Shown here piece after piece: positions 30,702 through 37,047 of a stretch of DNA of 37,047 bases. The stretch spans positions 1 through 37,047 of the forward strand of contig NZ_JAMZGM010000034.1 of assembly GCF_024158605.1 (NCBI RefSeq). The letters are read 5' to 3'. Source of the stretch: Sebaldella sp. S0638 (GTDB taxonomy: Bacteria > Fusobacteriota > Fusobacteriia > Fusobacteriales > Leptotrichiaceae). A model generated the notes under the pieces. That model made no database searches, was not told the origin of the DNA, and saw only the letters and a list, made by a program, of their open reading frames with translations. Numbering within the stretch: position 1 is the stretch's first letter; each line of letters begins with the position of its first letter. The translations under genes and the position numbers were made by a program.

Positions 30702-32025
30702 GATAACCGACAGATTAAAAAAAACTATTGAAAAATATGATTTACTAAAAGAAAAAGATAAAGTATTAATAGCTTTTTCAGGAGGACCGGATTCGGTTTT
30801 TCTTTTTCACTGCATAAATTTTTTCAGGGAAAGTCTGAGTCTTAAACTGGAATTAGTGTATGTAAATCATAAACTTCGGGAAGAAGCAGAAGAAGATGTA
30901 AAATTCGTAAAAGAATTTGCAGAAAAATATAAGGTAAGGTATTATATAAGAGAAGCTGACATAAAGGAAACCGCTGCCAGAAAGAAAATTTCCGAAGAGG
31001 AAGCGGGCAGGGAAGAGAGATACAGAATATTTTTTGATATTATGAAAGAAAATAATATTGATAAAATAGCTACAGGACATAATCTTGATGATAATATCGA
31101 AACTTTTATATTCAGGCTTTTAAGGGGGACAGCTCTGAACGGGTTAAAAGGAATTCCCGTAAAAAGAGGAGCAATAATAAGACCTATATTAGAATTCAGA
31201 AAAGACTTTATTCTGGAAGTATTAGACAATACAGGTGAAGAATACAGGCTAGATTCTACGAATTTTGAAATAAAATATACCAGAAATAAAATCAGAAATT
31301 TGATTTTCCCTTTGTTTGGCGAGGTTAATCCTTTATTTAGGGAAAAGATATCAGGATTAATTGAAGAAATAAATAATCTTGAAGATATGGAAAAAAGCAG
31401 GGAAAAAGTCTTATGGCTTTCAGACCTGAAAAAAATGGATAAAACTTTGCAGAATAAAAGGATTTTTGATTTGATTTCCATGTATGACATAGATGTGAGC
31501 AGGGAAAAAATCAGACAGATAGGAGAATTGATAAATTCAAACGGAAATAAAGAAATAAATTTAGGAAATAGCTTTATACTTTACAAAAATTATGATAAAC
31601 TAGAGGTGATTTTTCAAAACGAATATATACCTCTTCCTGATGAACTTATCCTGGAAGAAGGAATAGTATCGGAATGGGGAGATTATTTACTTGAGGTAAC
31701 AAATAAAACTATAAAAGAGGGTGCCCGGGAAAAAGGAAAAGTGATTTTTCTCAGGGACAGTACAAAGATAAAAGTAAGAAGCAGAAAAGAGGGTGACAGA
31801 ATATACCTGAAAAACCTTGGGTATAAGAAGATAAAAAAGATTTTGATTGATGAAAAAATTGAAAAACGGGAAAGAGACAGAATTCCTATAATAGAATTAG
31901 ATAATGAAATAGCAGCAATAGGTGATATAAAAATATCAGGAAAATTGGAATTAACAGAAAATATTGAGAACAAAGCACAAATGAAATTAATTATTAGGAG
32001 GAAAAATGCAGAAGAACAAAAATAA
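30688..32025 (+). CDS. tilS: TilS, tRNA(Ile)-lysidine synthetase
   Basis: 445 residues. The PP-loop SGGPDS (31-36) binds ATP; YVNHKLREEAEED, ATGHNLDDNIETFIFRLLRGT and the TilS-specific NGLKGIPVKRGAIIRPIL follow. The C-terminal domain (IKVRSRKEGDRI) is complete. It makes lysidine at C34 of tRNA-Ile(CAU), turning it into an AUA decoder, and is essential in most bacteria. The tilS-ftsH order is also found in Firmicutes. The last codons hold the AGGAGG of the truncated ftsH copy. Confidence 0.96.
   Translation: MLDFRITDRLKKTIEKYDLLKEKDKVLIAFSGGPDSVFLFHCINFFRESLSLKLELVYVNHKLREEAEEDVKFVKEFAEKYKVRYYIREADIKETAARKKISEEEAGREERYRIFFDIMKENNIDKIATGHNLDDNIETFIFRLLRGTALNGLKGIPVKRGAIIRPILEFRKDFILEVLDNTGEEYRLDSTNFEIKYTRNKIRNLIFPLFGEVNPLFREKISGLIEEINNLEDMEKSREKVLWLSDLKKMDKTLQNKRIFDLISMYDIDVSREKIRQIGELINSNGNKEINLGNSFILYKNYDKLEVIFQNEYIPLPDELILEEGIVSEWGDYLLEVTNKTIKEGAREKGKVIFLRDSTKIKVRSRKEGDRIYLKNLGYKKIKKILIDEKIEKRERDRIPIIELDNEIAAIGDIKISGKLELTENIENKAQMKLIIRRKNAEEQK
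31978..32010 (+). repeat. 33-bp direct repeat, copy 1 (copy 2 at 32560-32592)
   Basis: The sequence around AATTATTAGGAGGAAAAATG is identical at both places. Here it is the end of tilS plus the ribosome-binding site and start of the short FtsH copy; the second copy lies before ftsH. It marks the edge of a tandem duplication. Confidence 0.92.
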
Positions 32026-32479
32026 AAAGTCTTCCTATAGTAAGCCATTGTTTGCAGGTGTAGTTATAATTATTCTGATATTGACTGTGATATTTATAAT
32101 ATCGAATCATGCGAATACTTCTGGAAATACTGAAAGAACTATATCATATGATGATTTCGTGAGTAAAATTGAAAGCGGTCAGACAAAAGAAGTAAAAGAA
32201 AAAGATGAGTTTATAATGACAGTTATAAAAGAAGACAACAGTGATGTTATCTACAAAGCAGAAAAAATTACTGACAGAGTAGGAGAAGACAGTAACTTAA
32301 TGGGAATCATTGAAACTCAAAATATAAACTTGCAAGTACAGCAGCCTAGAGGACCTAATTATTTTTGGCCTCTTGTATTTAACTTATTACCGTTTTTTAT
32401 ACTTTTGGGAATATTTATTGCGGGAATAACAGTCATTGTAATAATTGTTGTATGTTCATTAGATAGAAGTAGGAAATAA
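32006..32479 (+). CDS. truncated FtsH paralogue: N-terminal membrane and extracytoplasmic domain only
   Basis: 157 residues. Two membrane helices (about 16-34 and 119-150) flank the FtsH extracytoplasmic domain. It is closely similar to residues 40-170 of the full FtsH downstream (KITDRVGED..LMG, NIN.VQQP.GPNYFWPLVFN). After the second helix the frame ends in SLDRSRK with no AAA+ or protease domain. A duplication of the tilS end and ftsH start, later diverged, explains it. The frame and start site are intact, so it may be expressed and could join FtsH hexamers through the membrane domain; this is inference. Confidence 0.85.
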   Translation: MQKNKNKKSSYSKPLFAGVVIIILILTVIFIISNHANTSGNTERTISYDDFVSKIESGQTKEVKEKDEFIMTVIKEDNSDVIYKAEKITDRVGEDSNLMGIIETQNINLQVQQPRGPNYFWPLVFNLLPFFILLGIFIAGITVIVIIVVCSLDRSRK

Positions 32480-32559
32480 TTTTTTCAAATAAATAAAAAA
32501 TCAAAGGGAAGTGTCCCTGTGACTAAATTAAATAATGAAACAGGTGCAAAATAAAAATG

Positions 32560-32592
32560 CAAATGAAATTAATTATTAGGAGGAAAAATGCA
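32560..32592 (+). repeat. 33-bp direct repeat, copy 2
   Basis: Identical to 31978-32010; here it is non-coding relic of tilS plus the ribosome-binding site and start of ftsH. Confidence 0.92.
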
Positions 32593-34636
32593 AAATAATA
32601 ATGATAATAAAAAAGATGATATATCCAAAAGACTCGACGAGCTGAAAAAGCAAAGAAGAGAACAGAATAACAAAAATAATAATAATAACCAGAAGCCCCC
32701 CTATGGCAAGCTGCCGTTTATTCTGGGACTGGTGCTGCTTATTCTGGTTTTGACAACTGCTCCTAATCTTACTGATAAATTAAATACTTCAATGCAGAAT
32801 GTGAAAGAAATACAATATACGGAATTTATCAATAAAATCAAAGACGGACAGATAAAAGAAGTAGAAGAAAAAGATGATTTTATAACTACAAAATTAAAAG
32901 AAAATAATAAAGACGTAATTTATAAAGCAAGAAAAATTACTGACAGAGTAGGAGAAGATCCTAACTTAATGGGTGTAATAGAATCGAAAAATATTAACCT
33001 GAAAGTACAGCAGCCTACAGGGCCTAATTATTTCTGGCCTCTTGTGTTTAACTTTTTACCGTTTGTTATAATAATAGGTGCATTTGTTTATTTAAGCAAA
33101 AAGATGTCAAATGGTCAGGGAGGACCCGGTCAGATATTTAACTTCGGAAAAACAAAGGCAAATAAAAAAGAAAATATATCTAAAGTAAAATTTGACGATG
33201 TAGCAGGAGTGGATGAAGCTAAGGAAGAGTTGAAAGAAATAGTAGAATTCCTGAGAAATCCTGAAAAATTTACCAAAGCAGGTGCAAGAGTACCAAAAGG
33301 TGTATTGCTTCTGGGACGTCCGGGAACTGGTAAAACATTACTTGCCAAAGCAGTAGCCGGTGAGTCGGGAGCTTCGTTTTTCAGCATATCAGGTTCTGAA
33401 TTCGTAGAAATGTTCGTGGGGGTCGGAGCTTCAAGAGTAAGAGACTTATTTGAAAAGGCGAAAAAGAGCAGACCTGCAATTATATTTATAGATGAGATAG
33501 ATGCAGTAGGACGTAAAAGAGGAACAGGAAAACACGGCGGAAATGATGAAAGAGAACAGACTCTGAATCAGCTTCTTGTGGAAATGGACGGTTTCGAAAC
33601 TGATGAAAAGATCATAGTGGTAGCTGCGACAAACAGAGAAGATGTATTAGATCCGGCATTACTGAGAGCCGGAAGATTTGACAGAAGAATCAGCGTAGAT
33701 GCACCGGATGTAAAAGGAAGAATAGCTATCCTTGAAGTCCATGCAAAAAATAAAAAACTGGCAGATGATGTAAAATTAGAAGATATAGCAAAAATAACTC
33801 CGGGATTCGTAGGAGCAGACCTTGAAAATCTCTTGAATGAAGCAGCAATACTTGCAGCAAGAGACGGAAGAGATGTTATAAATATGGGAGACCTTGATGA
33901 AGCAGTAGATAAAATCGGAATGGGTCTGGGACAAAAATCTAAAATAATAAAGCCTGAAGAAAAAAGACTTCTTGCATATCATGAAGCAGGACATGCTCTG
34001 GTAACAGAACTTACGCCAAATGCTGATCCTGTGCATAAGGTTACTATAATACCAAGAGGAAGTGCCGGAGGATACATGATGCCTCTTCCTGAAGAAAAAC
34101 TAGTAACAGGAAGTAAGGAAATAATAGCAAGCATGAGAGTATCACTTGGAGGAAGAGCTTCTGAAGAACTCGTACTGGATGATGTAAGTACAGGAGCATA
34201 TTCGGATATAAAACATGTTACTAATCTTGCTAAAGCTTATGTAACAAAAGTAGGTATGAGTAAAGAACTCGGGCCTGTGAATCTGGAACCGTTAAATGAC
34301 GGGGAATTCATGTTCGGAAATGGAATGAGTGACGAGACAGCAAGAGAAATTGATATGGAAGTAAGAAATCTTATAAAAAGAGAGTATGACAATACTTTAA
34401 ATTTATTAAGAGAGAACAGAGAAAAATTAGATCAGGTAGCGGAATTGCTTTTGAAAAAAGAAACTATAACAGGAGCAGAAGTAAGAGCAATTATCACAGG
34501 AAAATCAGTGGATGAAATAGAAAAAGAAGAAAATGCCACTGACACTGTAACAAAGCTGAACGAAGAGGAAAATGAAATAGAGAAGGCAGCAGAAGAAGAT
34601 GGAAAAGGAGCTGCTACTCTGAGCGAAAATGTATAA
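32588..34636 (+). CDS. ftsH: FtsH, membrane AAA+ zinc metalloprotease
   Basis: 682 residues. Membrane helices at about 42-59 and 149-170 flank the extracytoplasmic domain. AAA+ domain: Walker A GRPGTGKT (243-250; most FtsH have GPPGTGKT), pore motif FVGVG, Walker B IIFIDEID (298-305), second region of homology DPALLRAGRFDRR (355-367). Zinc site HEAGH (465-469) and the downstream acidic ligand region (LDDVSTGAYSDIKHVTNLA). The C-terminal tail is acidic. FtsH degrades unstable membrane and regulatory proteins. An asparagine-rich N-terminal leader of 35 residues is longer than usual. Last gene of the operon. Confidence 0.97.
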   Translation: MQNNNDNKKDDISKRLDELKKQRREQNNKNNNNNQKPPYGKLPFILGLVLLILVLTTAPNLTDKLNTSMQNVKEIQYTEFINKIKDGQIKEVEEKDDFITTKLKENNKDVIYKARKITDRVGEDPNLMGVIESKNINLKVQQPTGPNYFWPLVFNFLPFVIIIGAFVYLSKKMSNGQGGPGQIFNFGKTKANKKENISKVKFDDVAGVDEAKEELKEIVEFLRNPEKFTKAGARVPKGVLLLGRPGTGKTLLAKAVAGESGASFFSISGSEFVEMFVGVGASRVRDLFEKAKKSRPAIIFIDEIDAVGRKRGTGKHGGNDEREQTLNQLLVEMDGFETDEKIIVVAATNREDVLDPALLRAGRFDRRISVDAPDVKGRIAILEVHAKNKKLADDVKLEDIAKITPGFVGADLENLLNEAAILAARDGRDVINMGDLDEAVDKIGMGLGQKSKIIKPEEKRLLAYHEAGHALVTELTPNADPVHKVTIIPRGSAGGYMMPLPEEKLVTGSKEIIASMRVSLGGRASEELVLDDVSTGAYSDIKHVTNLAKAYVTKVGMSKELGPVNLEPLNDGEFMFGNGMSDETAREIDMEVRNLIKREYDNTLNLLRENREKLDQVAELLLKKETITGAEVRAIITGKSVDEIEKEENATDTVTKLNEEENEIEKAAEEDGKGAATLSENV

Positions 34637-34648
34637 AAATAAGATAAA

Positions 34649-34688
34649 AGAGGCTGTATTGTATTTACCCAATACAGCCTCTGTTTTT
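34649..34688. terminator. strong terminator between ftsH and folC (convergent)
   Basis: AGAGGCTGTATTG (34649-34661) pairs perfectly with CAATACAGCCTCT (34670-34682) and is followed by GTTTTT. A-rich sequence on the other side may serve folC. Confidence 0.92.
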
Positions 34689-34701
34689 AGATACAGAATT
34701 A

Positions 34702-35949
34702 TTAAGTTTTAGTATTCCAAAAGTTCTTGAATTTTGAAATAAGGTAAAATGAACCGCATACAATAAGAACTTTTTTATTAAGAGAAAGAGCTGCTTTTGT
34801 GAGTTTATCAAGATCATCTTCAAAATAATAAGATGCCTTAAAATGATTTTCTTTTATGATGTTTTGCAGTTCTTCAGAAGATAAACCCCTGTGGTTTTCT
34901 TTCAATGAAGTACAAAAAATATCAGCAGAAAAATCCTCCACAAGAGGAAAAATCTCATTTATATTTTTGTCTTTTAAAACTGATATAATTACCGCAGTTT
35001 CCTCTTTAGCATAAAGTGAAAGAATATTATCTCTTAATACCTTTACTGAATCTGTATTATGTGCTGCATCAAGAATAATCAAAGGCTCTTTTGAGAAAAT
35101 CTCAAATCTTCCGGGCCATCTGACATCAGATAAAGCATCAGCAATAACTGAATCTTCGATATTAAGAATTTTTGCAGCTTCATAAACCAATAAAAAATTC
35201 CATCCCTGAAAAGTGCCGTACAGCGGAATTTTAAAAATACTGTTATTAACAGAAACTCTTGTCTGTAAATCAGTATTATCAAGTGAAATACCCACATCTT
35301 TATATTTGGTCATAACATCAATAAAATTGTCTGTTTTTTTCTTCACAGCCTCTGTAAGTTCATGATGATTCCCAGCAAAAATGCAAAGCTGTCCGTCATG
35401 TATTATGCCGGCTTTTTCAAAGGCAATTTCTTCAAGAGTGTTACCCAGTATAGCCGTATGATCAAAGCTTATATTCGTGATAACAGATAAGAAAGAATTA
35501 CCGGTATTAGTAGCGTCAAGACGACCGCCAAGCCCGCATTCTATAACTACGTAATCAGGTTTTACCTTATTAAAATAACAAAACATCATTATTGTGGTAA
35601 CTTCAAAAAAATTCAGATATATATTGTATTTTTCCGTAATTTCTTCGATTATATAAAAAAGTCCGGCTATTTCATGATCTGGAATCTCTTCCCTATTGTA
35701 AATAATTCTTTCGTTAAATCTGGTAATATGGGGAGAAGTAAATTTTCCCACACTAAAGCCGGCCTTTATAAGAACAGATTCCAGCATGGAAGCAACAGAG
35801 CCTTTTCCGTTTGTACCGGCAATATGTATTATTTTTAGATTTTTTTCGGGATTCCCGAGTTTTTCCAGAACGAAATTTATATTATCCAGATTTTTTTTCG
35901 GAACAGCCTTGAGTCCGAAAATTTTATTTAATATGCTATCAATACTCAT
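34702..35949 (-). CDS. folC: FolC, folylpolyglutamate / dihydrofolate synthase
   Basis: 415 residues, usual length. ATP loop GTNGKGS (45-51), SPHITRFNERI, the Mur-ligase-family central motif ECGLGGRLDATN, ITNISFDHTAILG and the late LDAAHNTDS. It adds glutamate to dihydropteroate and/or folates. It is a lone minus-strand gene between ftsH and pncA. Confidence 0.96.
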   Translation of the reverse strand: MSIDSILNKIFGLKAVPKKNLDNINFVLEKLGNPEKNLKIIHIAGTNGKGSVASMLESVLIKAGFSVGKFTSPHITRFNERIIYNREEIPDHEIAGLFYIIEEITEKYNIYLNFFEVTTIMMFCYFNKVKPDYVVIECGLGGRLDATNTGNSFLSVITNISFDHTAILGNTLEEIAFEKAGIIHDGQLCIFAGNHHELTEAVKKKTDNFIDVMTKYKDVGISLDNTDLQTRVSVNNSIFKIPLYGTFQGWNFLLVYEAAKILNIEDSVIADALSDVRWPGRFEIFSKEPLIILDAAHNTDSVKVLRDNILSLYAKEETAVIISVLKDKNINEIFPLVEDFSADIFCTSLKENHRGLSSEELQNIIKENHFKASYYFEDDLDKLTKAALSLNKKVLIVCGSFYLISKFKNFWNTKT

Positions 35950-36134
35950 TTTATCACCAAGAATAATTATACACGAAAAAATAAAATTTATAAAGCTAAA
36001 AAATGTCAGTTATTTCAATTGTAAACAATTATAAAAAAAAATTTAAAAATATGAAATCTAAATACTTTTCTAAAAATAAAATACATGGTAAACTATAATT
36101 GGGATGAAAAATAATTTTTTTGTGAGGTGACAGC
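35950..36134 (+). promoter_or_regulatory. divergent spacer with probable pncA promoter
   Basis: TATAAT at 36094-36099 is the likely -10 box for pncA; no good -35 box is seen at 17 bases. The folC promoter must also lie here but cannot be chosen in the AT-rich sequence. Confidence 0.4.
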
Positions 36135-36761
36135 ATGAAAAAAGCATTATTGTTAATTGATTTACAAAAAGATTTCTGCAGAGGAGGTGCTTTGGAAGTA
36201 AGGAACAGTGATGAAGTAATAGAAACAGCAAACAGGGCAATGAGGATATTCGCCAAAAACAGGAATCTGATTATTGCGACAAAGGACTGGCATCCGGCAG
36301 AGCACAAGAGTTTTGCGGTGAATTCTAATACGAATGCAGGTGAAACGGGTATGTTAAACGGACTTCCACAGGTATGGTGGCCTGTGCATTGCGTGGAAAA
36401 TACCCCGGGAGCTGAATTTCATGACAGATTGAACAGGAAAAACATAAGCAAAATTGTCTATAAGGGAAAAGATAAAGAAGTAGACAGTTACAGCGGCTTT
36501 TTTGATAACGGCAGAAAAAATAAAACAGATTTAAGTGCCTATCTTGTGGAGAACGGAATACAGGAATTGTATGTAATGGGGCTTGCCACAGATTACTGTG
36601 TGAAATATACAATTATGGATGCTTTGAAACTGGGGTATAAAGTCTGGCTTATAGAGGACGGCTGTAAGGGAGTAAACATTAATCCTGATGATAGTCTGAA
36701 AGCTGTTGAAGAAATGAAAAAGAACGGTGTATTGCTGATAAAGTCAATTAATCTAACATAA
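36135..36761 (+). CDS. pncA: PncA, nicotinamidase (isochorismatase family)
   Basis: 208 residues. Catalytic triad as in E. coli PncA: D9 (LIDLQKDF), K near 110 (VYKGKD), C155 (GLATDYCV). Metal ligands are visible in TKDWHPAEHKSF (D51, H53, H57) and WPVHC (H85). It converts nicotinamide to nicotinate in NAD salvage. GTGAGGTGA precedes the ATG. Confidence 0.95.
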   Translation: MKKALLLIDLQKDFCRGGALEVRNSDEVIETANRAMRIFAKNRNLIIATKDWHPAEHKSFAVNSNTNAGETGMLNGLPQVWWPVHCVENTPGAEFHDRLNRKNISKIVYKGKDKEVDSYSGFFDNGRKNKTDLSAYLVENGIQELYVMGLATDYCVKYTIMDALKLGYKVWLIEDGCKGVNINPDDSLKAVEEMKKNGVLLIKSINLT

Positions 36762-36973
36762 AATAATTGGAATTGATAAACAAATGTTTATGCAGGCTTT
36801 ATCTGATTAACAGCAGTACAAGTAAGAAAAAACATTTTATAAGAGAAAGAAAATAAATAATTAGAGAAAAATTTCTGGGAATTTAGTAAATTGTAAGAAA
36901 AATCGGGGGCTGTTCTTTTAAGGTATGTGCTATGTTTTTAAAAAATAAGAATATAAAGAAATATAACTTTAAA
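36762..36973. other. AT-rich spacer after pncA
   Basis: No gene or clear terminator seen. CAAATGTTTATG and similar short dyads are too weak to call. Confidence 0.4.
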
Positions 36974-37005
36974 TTAGACCAGTTATAAAATGTCAAGGAA
37001 AAAAA
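36974..37005 (+). repeat. 32-bp direct repeat, copy 2 (copy 1 at 7605)
   Basis: Identical to 7605-7636 and followed by 8 of 10 matching bases. Read from its ATG it encodes only 10 codons before a stop (MSRKKRRIFK). It could be the end of an insertion element that continues beyond the window, or a broken copy of the start of the lysozyme-inhibitor gene. Confidence 0.85.
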
Positions 37006-37047
37006 GAAGAATTTTTAAATAAAAAAATGAGTATCACAAAATAGACA

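Noticed and set aside
32560-32592. Insertion-element footprint
   Set aside because: The repeat is the tilS end and ftsH ribosome-binding site, fully explained by tandem duplication.
7605-37005. A single mobile element bounded by the 32-bp direct repeats
   Set aside because: The interval contains ychF, tilS, ftsH, mltG and folC, which are core genes; no integrase is present.

Overview
The window looks like a chromosomal segment of a low-GC, outer-membrane-bearing anaerobe, most likely Fusobacteriota of the Leptotrichia/Sebaldella type. The clues are strong AT bias, AGGAGG ribosome-binding sites, an autotransporter with the MFLKRKKRTAALVA-style signal, a TolC-type channel, and Gram-negative envelope genes beside Firmicutes-like ones such as WalJ. 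This placement is inference from gene content.

Accessory region (1-7970). The window opens inside a prophage lysis cassette: an amidase endolysin cut by the window edge, a small membrane protein and a holin. A gene-poor stretch of 800 bases follows. It holds two diverged copies of a small minus-strand RNA gene, each with its own promoter and terminator. Then comes a one-protein restriction-modification enzyme (nuclease, N6-adenine methylase and two target-recognition domains). Two tandem modules follow that resemble the phage P22 immI region: a ribbon-helix-helix protein gene, a roughly 60-nt antisense RNA ending in that gene's 3' end, and an antirepressor gene. A lysozyme-inhibitor gene closes the block. 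Its start lies in a 32-bp sequence repeated exactly at the right end of the window.

Core region (8271-12262): WalJ-like metallo-hydrolase, uracil-DNA-glycosylase-like Fe-S protein, YchF, an MscS-type channel and a glyoxalase-II-like hydrolase. A convergent outer-membrane beta-barrel gene follows, whose start codon appears to be lost by a one-base deletion.

RNA region (13230-13844). This is the most unusual part. A promoter is followed by a tRNA body with perfect acceptor, D and T arms and encoded CCA, but with its anticodon arm replaced by about 90 nt. Next is a circularly permuted tRNA fold whose ends lie in the anticodon loop, then a lone tRNA-Tyr-like anticodon stem-loop and a 23-bp palindrome. 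Directly downstream is a slipin/SPFH protein with five repeated N-terminal modules. A paralogue with an acidic tail lies at 26140. I infer a set of tRNA mimics linked to the slipin, possibly an RNA-damage or RNA-repair function; no RtcB or Ro60 gene is in the window.

Envelope and immunity region (15554-25877): TolC-like and HlyD-like genes that overlap, a 1090-residue autotransporter, then orphan polymorphic-toxin immunity-type genes (SUFU-DUF2185, DUF4241, and a DKNYY-type gene broken by an in-frame stop), a flavin-oxidase-fold protein and a CapA-type lipoprotein.

Right core region (26140-36761): slipin paralogue, then an operon of lipocalin, mltG, a SpoIID-like protein, tilS, a truncated FtsH N-terminal duplicate and full ftsH. 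The last genes are folC on the minus strand and pncA.
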